From assembly GCF_003626735.1 (NCBI RefSeq), contig NZ_RBHX01000001.1:2046001-2110000 (forward strand): a stretch of DNA of 64,000 nt, given 5' to 3'. This document shows, piece by piece, positions 31,533 to 40,041 of this stretch. This stretch comes from Microbacterium sp. CGR2. GTDB lineage: Bacteria; Actinomycetota; Actinomycetes; Actinomycetales; Microbacteriaceae. The position numbers and the translations under genes are program-made. The notes beneath the pieces were generated by a model. It ran no database searches and was not told where the DNA came from. It saw only the letters and a program-made list of their open reading frames with translations. Position 1 is the stretch's first letter. The number at the start of each line of letters is the position of its first letter.

Positions 31533-34500
31533 ATGCTGCTGAGCGCTGAGAAAGCGAGCGCCGGTGGCGTCCGCGTGTACCGCCGCGCGACCGTGGTCGA
31601 CGGAACGGGACGGCCGCGCTACTGCGCCGATGTCGCTGTCGAGGGCGCTCGCATCGTCGCGGTCATCCAGGAGGCGGATGCGGATGCTTCCGCACAGCTG
31701 ACGCTCCCGGAGGGTGCCATCGAGGTCGACGCGACCGGGCTGGTGCTCGCGCCCGGATTCATCGACATGCACGCGCACAGCGATCTGGCCGTACTGCGCG
31801 GCAGTGATCATCAGGCGAAGATCAGGCAGGGCGTCACCACCGAGGTGCTGGGCCAGGACGGCCTCGGCTATGCGCCGCTCAGCGACGCGGCCGCACCCGT
31901 CATCGCCGCGCAGATCGCCGGCTGGAACGGGATGCCGGCCACGGCTCCGTGGCGCACGATGGATGACCTGCTCACGGCGATCGACGCCGCCACGGTCGCC
32001 AATGCGGCGGTGCTCGTGCCGCAGGGCAACCTCCGGATGATGGTGGTCGGCCACGAGAACCGCCCGGCGACTCCGACGGAGATCGCAGCGATGGGTGAAC
32101 TGCTCGGCGCGGCCCTCGACGCGGGGGCATTCGGGATGTCGAGCGGGCTGACCTACACGCCGGGCATGTATGCCGACGTCGCGGAGCTCGAAGCGCTCTG
32201 CCGAGTCGTCGCGGAGCGCGGTGGATACTGGGCCCCGCACACGCGCAGCTACGGCGGGGGAGCGCTGGCCGCGTACCGTGAGGCCCTCGACATCGGCCGG
32301 CGCACCGGCTGCCCTGTTCACCTCACCCACGCCACGATGAACTTCGCCCCGAATCGCGGGCGCTCGGGCGAACTGCTCGCGTTGATCGACGACGCGATCG
32401 CCGACGGGGTCGATGTGACGCTCGACACCTACCCGTACCTGCCGGGTGCGACGACCCTCGCCGCCCTGCTTCCGAGCAGACTCGCCGCCACCGGTGACCT
32501 GCTGCGCACACTCGCAGAGTTGGATGCCGCCGGACGCGAGGCCGTCCGGGTGGAACTCGAGGAGCTCGGCTGTGACGGATTCCATGGCGAGAAGGCCGAT
32601 TGGTCGGCGATTCAGATCTCCGGCACCGCGAACCCCGCGCTCGCCGACCTCGTCGGACGCACCATCGCCGAGATCGCCGCGAGCAGCGGACGCCGCGCAG
32701 TGGACGTGGTGCTCGACACGATCATCGCGGACGGCGGCGCCACCGGCATCCTGATGCACATCGGCGACGAGGACAACGTGCGTGCCATCATGCGCCACCC
32801 GCAGCACGCGGGCGGCAGCGACGGCATCCTGATCGGCGCACGACCGCATCCGCGAGGCAGTGGCACCTTCCCTCGATACCTCGGACACTACGTCCGCGAG
32901 CTGGGGATCCTCACACTCGAGGAAGCGGTGCGGCACCTGTCCGGGACCCCCGCGCGTCGGCTGGGTATCGACCGCGGCGACGCACCCCGTGGCGTCATCC
33001 GCCGAGGCGCGACGGCAGACCTCGTCGTGTTCGACCCGCAGACGATCGCCGCCGGCGCCACGTTCGATGTTCCGCGGGAGGCGCCGACCGGAATCGTGGA
33101 GGTGCTCGTCGCGGGGGTGCCGGTGATCTCCGATGGCGAGGTCACAGGTGCCACGCCCGGCGCGGCTCTGCGGATGCCACCTCCTCCGCATCGAGCCACC
33201 GTCCCACGCATCGATGCGCGCATCGACCCGGCCGCCCCCGGGTTCCTCTGGACCCCCCAGACGCCGATCGTCGCGTCCCCCGACCTCGCGGCGTCCGTGG
33301 CCCGCCTCGGTGGGGGAGGAGACAGTGAGGCACTGCGCCCGATCCGGCTTCTCGTCGACGAGAGCGTGGGCGGCGGCGGGGCGGATGCTGCGGAGGTGAG
33401 CGGCGAAGCCTTCCGGGTGACCGTCGCAGCCGACGGGATCGAGGTCAGGGGGCAGAGTCCGGCCGGTGTGTTCCGAGGCAGTTCGACGCTCCGGCAGCTG
33501 CGCGAGTCCGATGCGGGTGCTGCCCTCATTCCCGCGGGCGTCTGGGAAGGCGCACCGGCCTACACCTGGCGGGGGGTCATGATCGACGTGGCGCGCCATT
33601 TCCGCCCCGTCGAGGACATCCGTCGTCTCATCGACCTGCTCGCCGATCACCACCTCAACGTGCTGCACCTGCACCTGACCGACGATCAGGGCTGGCGCTT
33701 CGAAGTGCCCGGCTACCCGCGGCTGACCGAGATCGGTGCTCGTCGGGACGCGACGCAGCGCGGGCACGGTCCGCACGCGACCGTCGAACCGGGCGTGCAC
33801 GCGGGCTACTACACGACGCAGGAGCTCCGAGAGCTGGTCGCTTATGCCGCCGAGCGCTTCGTCACGCTCGTGCCGGAGGTGGAGCTGCCCGGCCACGTTC
33901 AGGCGGCGCTCGCCGCCTATCCGGAACTCGGCAATCTCGATGTCGGGGAACCGGCCGCAGCCCCCTGGGAGCGTTTCGGCGTGAACCCCCGAACGCTGGC
34001 TCCGACCGAGCGTGCGTTGGACTTCGGGCGAGCGGCGATCGACGCCCTGTGCGACGTGTTCGACTCGGAGTGGATCGGCATCGGCGGCGATGAGGTTCCC
34101 GTGACGGAGTGGTCCGAGAGCCGAGCGGCGGCGAAGCGGATGCAGGAGCTCGGACTGGCGGACCCCCACGATGTGCAGCCGTGGTTCACGGCGCACTTCG
34201 TCGCCCACGTGCGCAGCCGGGGTCGCACCGCGCTGGCGTGGGACGAGGTTCTCGAAGGCGTGGTCCCGGAGGGCGTGCGGGTTCTGGCGTGGCGTGGGCC
34301 CGTCGCGATGCGCGAGGCACTGCGACGCGGCATCCCCGTCATCGCATGCCCTGACCTGGAGGTGTATCTGGACTACCCGCAGTCGGAATCGGAGGAAGAG
34401 CCGATCAGGGTGGGTCCCCCCTTGAGCATCGAGCGGTCGTACACGCTCCGCGTCGAAGACGGTGCGGTCGGCGGTCAGGCGAATGTCTGGAGCGAGCACC

Positions 34501-34811
34501 TGCCCACCCGCGACCGGGTGGACTTCGTGATGTTCCCCCGGCTCGCCGCGATCGCGGAGCGTCTGTGGATCGGCGGCGATCCCGCGCCGTTCGCCGACTT
34601 CGCCCGTCGCCTGCCGACCCATCTCCGCCGCCTGCACGCCGCCGGGGTGCGGTATCGTCCCCTGGACGGACCCACGCCTGATCAGCGACGTCCGGGAGTT
34701 CCCGGAAAGCCCCTCACGCTCCAGGCGCGAGAGGAGATCGTGGCGCGGCTCGTGGCTCGCCTGGTGGCGCGCTCCGATCCGGCCGCGACGGGCTCGGTGG
34801 CAGTAAAGTAA
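31533..34811 (+). CDS. D-aminoacylase-type amidohydrolase fused to GH20 beta-N-acetylhexosaminidase
   Basis: 1092-aa two-enzyme fusion in one uninterrupted frame. Residues ~10-545 are an N-acyl-D-amino-acid deacylase-type amidohydrolase: metal site GFIDMHAHSD (His80, His82), later HLTHATMNFAPNRGR, and the family ending PRGSGTFPRYLGHYVRE. The usual Lys of HLKAAG is Thr-His here, so metal bridging may differ. Residues ~560-660 are a GH20b domain and ~675-1060 the GH20 barrel with TWRGVMIDVARHF, HLHLTDDQGWR and catalytic pair Asp853-Glu854 in GIGGDEVP. No signal peptide, so cytoplasmic. An internal ATG at 33174 begins the GH20 half but lacks a ribosome site. Followed by ROK repressor, ROK kinase and nagB. 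Confidence 0.9.
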   Translation: MLLSAEKASAGGVRVYRRATVVDGTGRPRYCADVAVEGARIVAVIQEADADASAQLTLPEGAIEVDATGLVLAPGFIDMHAHSDLAVLRGSDHQAKIRQGVTTEVLGQDGLGYAPLSDAAAPVIAAQIAGWNGMPATAPWRTMDDLLTAIDAATVANAAVLVPQGNLRMMVVGHENRPATPTEIAAMGELLGAALDAGAFGMSSGLTYTPGMYADVAELEALCRVVAERGGYWAPHTRSYGGGALAAYREALDIGRRTGCPVHLTHATMNFAPNRGRSGELLALIDDAIADGVDVTLDTYPYLPGATTLAALLPSRLAATGDLLRTLAELDAAGREAVRVELEELGCDGFHGEKADWSAIQISGTANPALADLVGRTIAEIAASSGRRAVDVVLDTIIADGGATGILMHIGDEDNVRAIMRHPQHAGGSDGILIGARPHPRGSGTFPRYLGHYVRELGILTLEEAVRHLSGTPARRLGIDRGDAPRGVIRRGATADLVVFDPQTIAAGATFDVPREAPTGIVEVLVAGVPVISDGEVTGATPGAALRMPPPPHRATVPRIDARIDPAAPGFLWTPQTPIVASPDLAASVARLGGGGDSEALRPIRLLVDESVGGGGADAAEVSGEAFRVTVAADGIEVRGQSPAGVFRGSSTLRQLRESDAGAALIPAGVWEGAPAYTWRGVMIDVARHFRPVEDIRRLIDLLADHHLNVLHLHLTDDQGWRFEVPGYPRLTEIGARRDATQRGHGPHATVEPGVHAGYYTTQELRELVAYAAERFVTLVPEVELPGHVQAALAAYPELGNLDVGEPAAAPWERFGVNPRTLAPTERALDFGRAAIDALCDVFDSEWIGIGGDEVPVTEWSESRAAAKRMQELGLADPHDVQPWFTAHFVAHVRSRGRTALAWDEVLEGVVPEGVRVLAWRGPVAMREALRRGIPVIACPDLEVYLDYPQSESEEEPIRVGPPLSIERSYTLRVEDGAVGGQANVWSEHLPTRDRVDFVMFPRLAAIAERLWIGGDPAPFADFARRLPTHLRRLHAAGVRYRPLDGPTPDQRRPGVPGKPLTLQAREEIVARLVARLVARSDPAATGSVAVK

Positions 34812-34849
34812 CGTTTCGGTAACCCTCCCCATGCGTCCCGCGGCTGAGG

Positions 34850-34884
34850 TTGCACAAATTTTGTTCGTAAGGTCTACTAACAAA
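34850..34884 (+). promoter_or_regulatory. Leaderless promoter and overlapping ROK operator
   Basis: TTGCAC (34850-34855), 17 bp, TCTACT (34873-34878), then 7 bp to the ATG of the ROK gene, so the mRNA would start at or next to the ATG. A palindrome, TTTGTTCGTA and TACTAACAAA around AGGTC (34860-34884, 9 of 10 paired), covers spacer and -10. This is the layout of an autorepressing ROK (NagC-like) regulator. Confidence 0.65.
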
Positions 34885-34885
34885 C

Positions 34886-36073
34886 ATGTCCGTTTCGGGT
34901 GATCAGCGCTCCGCATCGCCGTCAGAGTATGGCGGCGTCAGCGCGCACGCCTTCGGACCCGGGCGCCATCTGCGATCACGGGCCAAAGTGCTCCCCGAGC
35001 ATGCCCGCGGCCACAACCGTGCGCTGGTGCTGCAGACCCTGTACCACGCAGGGGCGATGAGTCGCGCCGACCTCTCCCGCGAGACGGGCCTGACCCGCGT
35101 GACCATCTCCGACCTCGTCGCCGAGTTCATCGCCGACGGCATCGTCGTGGAGATGGGAGTCCGTGAGGCTGTCGGGCCGGGCAAGCCGCCCATCCTCATC
35201 GACATCGACCGCATCGGGCACCAGATCCTCGGCCTCGACCTTTCCGGGCCGACGGCGTTCGAGGGGGCAGTGCTCAGCCTCGACGGCGACGTCCTCGAAC
35301 GCCGCGAGGTGGCACGTCCGGACTCGACCGACGGCGACGCGGCCTACGCGGCCACGCTCGAGCTCGCCCGCAGCCTCGTCGCCGCATCCACCCAGCCGCT
35401 GCTGGGCGTCGGTATCGGCACCCCCGGAGTCGTCCGCCCTGACGGGCTGGTGCTCAGCTCACCCAACCTGGGCTGGACGAATCTGCCCCTCGAAGCGAAA
35501 CTCAGCATCGACCTCGACCTGCCGGTGCTGGCACGAAACGACGCCAACGCGGCAGTGCTCGCGGAGTACACCTTCGGCGACGCCAAAGCCGACTTCATGC
35601 TCATCAAACTGGGTCGAGGCGTCGGCGCCGGCATCATCACCGGCAGCCAACCGCTGCTGGGCAGTCGATTCGCGGCCGGGGAGATCGGCCACGTGGTCGT
35701 CGGAACCGACGGCGGACCAAAGTGCGCCTGCGGCAAGAACGGCTGTCTCGAAGCGTGGCTCAGCGTCAGCCGCATGCGCGAAGCGCTGGCCGCGGACCCC
35801 GACGCGCGCGACGAGATCCTCCGCGACTCCGGCACCCGCATGGCGATCGCGATCGCACCCATCGTCGCCGCGCTGGACCTGTCCGAGGTCGTGCTGTCGG
35901 GGCCGGCAGACCTGCTCGACGGGATCCTGATCGACGCGGCGATCGAGACACTGCACGCGCGCACCCTGGAGGGCGTCTTCGAGGATGTCATCGTGCGCCG
36001 CACCCACCAGGACGACATCGTGCTGCGAGGAGCCGCGGTGATGGTGCTCTCCGGACAGCTGGGAGTGTCGTGA
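34886..36073 (+). CDS. ROK family transcriptional repressor (NagC-like)
   Basis: 395 aa. The N-terminal winged helix spans ~45-100 (HNRALVLQTLYHAGAMSRADLS, GLTRVTISDLVAEFI). The ROK domain follows with GVGIGTPGVV, NDANAAVLAEY and the zinc-binding CACGKNGCLE near residue 280. Family members bind amino sugars or their phosphates and release DNA. Location inside a GlcNAc gene set and the operator over its own promoter suggest control by GlcNAc or GlcNAc-6-P. No ribosome site precedes the ATG, consistent with leaderless initiation. Confidence 0.93.
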   Translation: MSVSGDQRSASPSEYGGVSAHAFGPGRHLRSRAKVLPEHARGHNRALVLQTLYHAGAMSRADLSRETGLTRVTISDLVAEFIADGIVVEMGVREAVGPGKPPILIDIDRIGHQILGLDLSGPTAFEGAVLSLDGDVLERREVARPDSTDGDAAYAATLELARSLVAASTQPLLGVGIGTPGVVRPDGLVLSSPNLGWTNLPLEAKLSIDLDLPVLARNDANAAVLAEYTFGDAKADFMLIKLGRGVGAGIITGSQPLLGSRFAAGEIGHVVVGTDGGPKCACGKNGCLEAWLSVSRMREALAADPDARDEILRDSGTRMAIAIAPIVAALDLSEVVLSGPADLLDGILIDAAIETLHARTLEGVFEDVIVRRTHQDDIVLRGAAVMVLSGQLGVS

Positions 36074-36110
36074 CGATCCGCCGCAGCGCACTGGCAGCGA
36101 GCGACCTCCG

Positions 36111-37076
36111 ATGACGGCCATGGGTGCCGCCGACCGCGCCGGTCGGCAGATTCGAGTGGGCCTGGACGTCGGCGGCACCAAGATCGATGCCGTCGCCGTC
36201 GCTCCGGACGGCGAGATCCTCGGCCGCCTGCGCAGATCCACGGGCTGGGGCGAGGAAGCCGTCGTCGAGAGCATCGTGATGGCTGTCACCGCCCTTGCCG
36301 ACGAGACCGGCTTCCCGCTCGCGAGTGTCCGTTCCGTGGGCATCGGCATCCCCGGACTCGTCGATGCCGACACCGGCCGTGTCGACCACGCCGTGAACCT
36401 GGGCGTCGAGTCGCTCGAGCTCGCCGTTCGCGCGCAGGAGGCGCTCGGCGTGCCGTTCCGGGTGGAGAACGACGTCAAGGCCGCCGCTCTCGGCGCCGCC
36501 GTCCTGAGTGGTGTGTCGGGATCGATGGCCTACCTCAATCTCGGCACGGGCGTGGCGGCGGGCATCGTGATCGACGGACAGATCTGGCGCGGTTCCCGCG
36601 GCACCGCTGGCGAGGTCGGACATATCTCGGTCGACCCGCGCGGACGGCTCTGCGGCTGCGGGCAGCGCGGCTGCATCGAGACGTTCTGCGGCGGGGGCGC
36701 CGTCGCGAAGGCCTGGGGGAGACCCGGGGCCCTGCCCATCAGGGACATCTTCGATGCCGCCGACGAGGGCGATCCGGATGCTCTCGTGCTCCGCGACGAA
36801 CTGTACCGGGGCGCGGCCGCCGCGGTCCGCATCCTCGTACTCACGGCCGACGTCGAGACCGTCGTCATCGGGGGCGGACTCACCGCGCTCGGCGAACGAC
36901 TCGAGAACGGTATCCGGGCCGCGCTGCTCGCCGATGCCGAGGCGTCGCCGTTCATGCGCTCGTTGCACCTGGACCAGAGGATCGGCATGCTTCCCGCAGG
37001 CTCACCCGCCGCCGCATTCGGCGCCGCTCTCGTGGGCGCATCGCTATCAGAGAAGGAGATCGTCCCCCATGGCTGA
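36111..37076 (+). CDS. ROK family sugar kinase (probable N-acetylglucosamine kinase or glucokinase)
   Basis: 321-aa kinase without DNA-binding domain. ATP phosphate loop is GLDVGGTKIDAVAV; GIGIPGLVD and VENDVKAAALGA hold catalytic-site residues; zinc motif GRLCGCGQRGCIE. In context the substrate is most likely GlcNAc, giving GlcNAc-6-P for NagA, but glucose or N-acetylmannosamine cannot be excluded. Start ATG at 36111 with a second ATG three codons on. Its stop overlaps the nagB start by 8 bp. Confidence 0.9.
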   Translation: MTAMGAADRAGRQIRVGLDVGGTKIDAVAVAPDGEILGRLRRSTGWGEEAVVESIVMAVTALADETGFPLASVRSVGIGIPGLVDADTGRVDHAVNLGVESLELAVRAQEALGVPFRVENDVKAAALGAAVLSGVSGSMAYLNLGTGVAAGIVIDGQIWRGSRGTAGEVGHISVDPRGRLCGCGQRGCIETFCGGGAVAKAWGRPGALPIRDIFDAADEGDPDALVLRDELYRGAAAAVRILVLTADVETVVIGGGLTALGERLENGIRAALLADAEASPFMRSLHLDQRIGMLPAGSPAAAFGAALVGASLSEKEIVPHG

Positions 37077-37848
37077 GGTCGTCATCGTCGAGAACGCGGA
37101 TGCTGCAGGCGCGCTGGTCGCCACCGAGATCGTCGAGCTCATCGAACGGCGCCCCGACGCCGTCCTCGGGCTCGCCACCGGTTCGACACCGCTGCCGGTC
37201 TACCGGGCTCTGCGAACGCACCTCGCCGGCCGCGACGTCTCGCAGGTCCGCGGCTTCGCGCTCGACGAGTACGTCGGCCTCGACCCTGCGCACCCCGAGA
37301 GCTACCGGTCGGTCATCACCCGGGACGTCGTCGAGCCGCTCGGCCTCGACCCGCGGCGCATCCACGTCCCCAACGGGGCGGAGGAGACGATCCAACGTGC
37401 CGGTGACGACTACGAAGCCGCGATCTCGGCGGCCGGCGGCGTCGACCTGCAGATCCTGGGCATCGGCACCGACGGGCACATCGGGTTCAACGAGCCGGGG
37501 TCGTCCTTCGCCTCGCAGACGAGGGTCAAGACCCTCACGGAGCAGACTCGTGAAGACAACGCACGCTTCTTCGACTCGATCGACGACGTGCCGAAGCACT
37601 GCATCACGCAGGGACTCGGCACCATCCTGAAGGCGCGCCACCTCGTGCTGCTCGCGTTCGGCGAGGGGAAGGCGCAGGCGGTGGCGGATGCCGTCGAGGG
37701 CCCGCTGACCGCTTTCCTGCCCGGGTCGGCGATTCAACTGCATCCCCACGCCACGATCGTCGTCGACGAGGCAGCCGCCTCGCGGCTGCAGCTCGCGGAG
37801 TACTACCGGTACACCTTCGCCAACAAGCCGGCGTGGCAAGGGATCTGA
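37069..37848 (+). CDS. nagB: Glucosamine-6-phosphate deaminase
   Basis: 259-aa isomerase/deaminase that turns glucosamine-6-phosphate into fructose-6-phosphate and ammonia. LGLATGSTPLPVY binds phosphate; DEYVGL and GIGTDGHIGFNEPGSS carry the catalytic Asp, His and Glu. The ATG at 37069 has AGAAGGAG ahead and lies inside the 3' end of the kinase gene. It completes the pathway with the kinase here and nagA 5 kb away. It ends 9 bp from the convergent Nudix gene. Confidence 0.96.
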   Translation: MAEVVIVENADAAGALVATEIVELIERRPDAVLGLATGSTPLPVYRALRTHLAGRDVSQVRGFALDEYVGLDPAHPESYRSVITRDVVEPLGLDPRRIHVPNGAEETIQRAGDDYEAAISAAGGVDLQILGIGTDGHIGFNEPGSSFASQTRVKTLTEQTREDNARFFDSIDDVPKHCITQGLGTILKARHLVLLAFGEGKAQAVADAVEGPLTAFLPGSAIQLHPHATIVVDEAAASRLQLAEYYRYTFANKPAWQGI

Positions 37849-37857
37849 CGCCGCTTC

Positions 37858-38265
37858 TCAGCTCCGCGGAGTCGGCCAGGCGATCGGCAGCAGGTGCTCG
37901 GTGCTGAGCGGCGCCAAGGGCAGGTTCGCCGCATCGGCGGGCGTGATCCAACGCAGCTCCGCGAGCTCAGCCTGAGCGGTGGCCGATGCCGGATCGATGG
38001 TGGTCGCGAATGCTTCGGCGACGACGCGGTGGCCCGGCTCGTTCGCCGCGGCGGAGACGAACGTGCCCAGCGGGATCAGGTCTGCCTCGTCGACTTCCAG
38101 CCCCAGCTCCTCGTGCAGCTCACGGGTCAGCGTCTCGGCGGCGGTCTCCCCGGGCTCCGGCTTTCCCCCGGGCTGCATGAACCGGATGGTGCCGTGCTTG
38201 CGGACGACGAGGACGCGGCCTTCGTCGTCGACGATCACGGCGGCGCTCACATGGATGTCAGGCAT
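37858..38265 (-). CDS. Nudix hydrolase
   Basis: 135-aa phosphohydrolase. The full Nudix box is GGKPEPGETAAETLTRELHE followed by ELGL. The segment RKHGTIRFMQPGGKPEPGE resembles a group that cleans oxidised or non-canonical nucleotides, but specificity is open. The start MPDIHVSAAVI was chosen because it begins the conserved first strand; it overlaps the 3' end of the FAD oxidase gene by 8 bp, so the two are coupled. Confidence 0.9.
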   Translation of the reverse strand: MPDIHVSAAVIVDDEGRVLVVRKHGTIRFMQPGGKPEPGETAAETLTRELHEELGLEVDEADLIPLGTFVSAAANEPGHRVVAEAFATTIDPASATAQAELAELRWITPADAANLPLAPLSTEHLLPIAWPTPRS

Positions 38266-39622
38266 CGGGAACGAACACCTTCCCGGGGTTGAGGATGCCC
38301 AGAGGATCGAAGACCGCGGTGATCTCGCGCTGCAGGCGCCACTGGTCGTCACCGAGTTCGTCGGCGAGCCACCGGCGCTTCAGGACGCCGATGCCGTGTT
38401 CGCCGGTCAGGGTGCCGCCGAGCCGGATGGCCGCGCGGAAGAGCTCATCCGCCGCGGCCCACACAGGGGGCGGTGTCTCGGGTCCGTCGAAGATGAAGTT
38501 CGGGTGGAGGTTCCCGTCACCCGCGTGGGCGACGGTCGGGATGGTGAGGCCGTATTCGCGCTCGATGCGCGCGATCTCGTCGAACATCGCGGGCATCGCG
38601 CTGCGGGGCACCGACACGTCTTCGATGAGGGTCGTGCCCAATGCGGCCATCGCGGGGTGCATCGAGCGGCGGATGGCGAGCAGCCTCTCGCCTTCCTGAC
38701 GGTCGCGCGAGACGATCGTGACGCCCTCGTGGTCACGCAGGATGTCGGCGATCGTGTCGGCCTCTTCGAGGGCGGCGGGGCCATCGGTCTGAATGGTCAG
38801 CTGGGCCGTTCCCGGAGCGGGCGCCGGGAGAGCGAGGAGCGCGTGCACGGCGGCGAGACTGGCGGCATCCATCAACTCCATGATGGCCGGCTGCACGCCG
38901 GACGCGGTGACAGCGGCGGATGCTGCCGCTGCTGCCCGGACGCCCGGGAACGTGGCTGTAAGGGTGCACACATCCCCGGCGATGAGCCTGCGGAGCTTCA
39001 GGGTCGCCCCCACGACGACGCCCAGTGTTCCCTCTGAGCCGACGACCAGGGCGGTGAGGTCGAGCCCGGTCACGCCTTTGACGCTGCGATGGCCGAGATG
39101 CAGCAGCCGACCGTCGGCGAGCACGAGGTCGACGCCGAGTACGGCATCGCGGACGACGCCGTACTTCGCGCAGAGCAGGCCGCCAGCGCCCGTGGCGATG
39201 TTGCCACCGACGGTGGAGATGTCGCGGCTGGCCGGGTCGGGCGCCCACCAGACACCGTGCTCTGCCAGTTGAGATTTGAGGTCGGCGTTGAGGATGCCGG
39301 GCTCGACGACGGCGAGCAGGTCTTCGGGGCGCACTTCGCGCAGTGCGGTCATACGCCGCGTGGAGAGGACGATCTCGCCGGTGCCCGCATTGGCCGCCCC
39401 CGCCAAGCCGGTCCCGGCACCGCGGACCACGACGGGTGTGCGCGTGGACGTCGCGATGCGCATGGTCTGCTGCACGTGCTCGACGGTCTCCGCGTGAACG
39501 ATGGCGAGAGGACGCCCGACCGCCGCATGCCCGGAGCGGTCAGCGCGGGCCGCCTCGAGCGCCGCCTCGCTGACGTCGACGAGCGCGCCGAGTGCCTCCT
39601 GCAGCAGGGTCAGAGTGCTCAC
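38258..39622 (-). CDS. FAD-linked oxidase, GlcD/D-lactate dehydrogenase family
   Basis: 454-aa flavoenzyme of the PCMH family (glycolate oxidase GlcD, D-lactate dehydrogenase, D-2-hydroxyglutarate dehydrogenase). FAD contacts: PVVVRGAGTGLAGAANA, PASRDISTVGGNIATGAGG and GVTGLDLTALVVGSEGTLG. The C-terminal half has HAGDGNLHPNF and GGTLTGEHGIGVLKRRWL with catalytic His residues. D-lactate would be a logical substrate if muramic acid is recycled nearby, but no MurQ etherase is present, so this is speculative. It overlaps the Nudix gene and follows the DUF2568 gene by 38 bp. Confidence 0.93.
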   Translation of the reverse strand: MSTLTLLQEALGALVDVSEAALEAARADRSGHAAVGRPLAIVHAETVEHVQQTMRIATSTRTPVVVRGAGTGLAGAANAGTGEIVLSTRRMTALREVRPEDLLAVVEPGILNADLKSQLAEHGVWWAPDPASRDISTVGGNIATGAGGLLCAKYGVVRDAVLGVDLVLADGRLLHLGHRSVKGVTGLDLTALVVGSEGTLGVVVGATLKLRRLIAGDVCTLTATFPGVRAAAAASAAVTASGVQPAIMELMDAASLAAVHALLALPAPAPGTAQLTIQTDGPAALEEADTIADILRDHEGVTIVSRDRQEGERLLAIRRSMHPAMAALGTTLIEDVSVPRSAMPAMFDEIARIEREYGLTIPTVAHAGDGNLHPNFIFDGPETPPPVWAAADELFRAAIRLGGTLTGEHGIGVLKRRWLADELGDDQWRLQREITAVFDPLGILNPGKVFVPDA

Positions 39623-39660
39623 GACAGAGAGTTCACGATCGTGTTCTCACGCGACGGCGT

Positions 39661-40032
39661 TCACGACAGGGCGCGACGGCCGCTCAGAACGCCGGCGACG
39701 ATCGCCACGAGAGCGAATGCGGAGCCGATGAGAGCCTGGCCCATCGACCACCACGCGACGGTGACGCCGACGTAGATGAAGAGCTCGACCACTGCACGGA
39801 GGAACGGGTGCACGCGAAGCATGGGTCGCGGCGACAGGAACACCGCCCACAGCAGGATGACGATGACCGGGGCGCCCACTCCGACGATGACGTTCCACGG
39901 AAGAGACCAGGTGGCGAAACCCCAGAGCGCGAGAGATGCCACGGCGACCACCAGGACGACGGCGCGGACGATGTCGAGAACTGTGACGACGGGGCGGTCG
40001 ACGCCGGGAACGGCTGCGGAATCCTGGGGCAT
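39661..40032 (-). CDS. DUF2568 (YrdB-like) small membrane protein
   Basis: 123 aa with four hydrophobic segments (~20-38, 45-67, 80-97 and 100-118), typical of the YrdB/DUF2568 family of unknown function. WNVIVGVGAPVIVILLWAVF and LRAVVELFIYVGVTVAWW are family-like. It follows the sigma-factor gene by only 9 bp on the same strand, so it is probably cotranscribed with it and could act in the same membrane response (inference). Confidence 0.82.
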   Translation of the reverse strand: MPQDSAAVPGVDRPVVTVLDIVRAVVLVVAVASLALWGFATWSLPWNVIVGVGAPVIVILLWAVFLSPRPMLRVHPFLRAVVELFIYVGVTVAWWSMGQALIGSAFALVAIVAGVLSGRRALS

Positions 40033-40041
40033 GGATCCAGT

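Noticed and set aside
33174..34811. Separate GH20 gene starting at the internal ATG
   Set aside because: The frame is continuous with the amidohydrolase, there is no stop or ribosome site at the junction, so a fusion is the simpler reading; not fully excluded.
31485..34916. 1143-aa minus-strand frame opposite the D-aminoacylase/GH20 fusion
   Set aside because: Shadow of the real gene; composition is Arg/Gln/His-rich and shows no domain.
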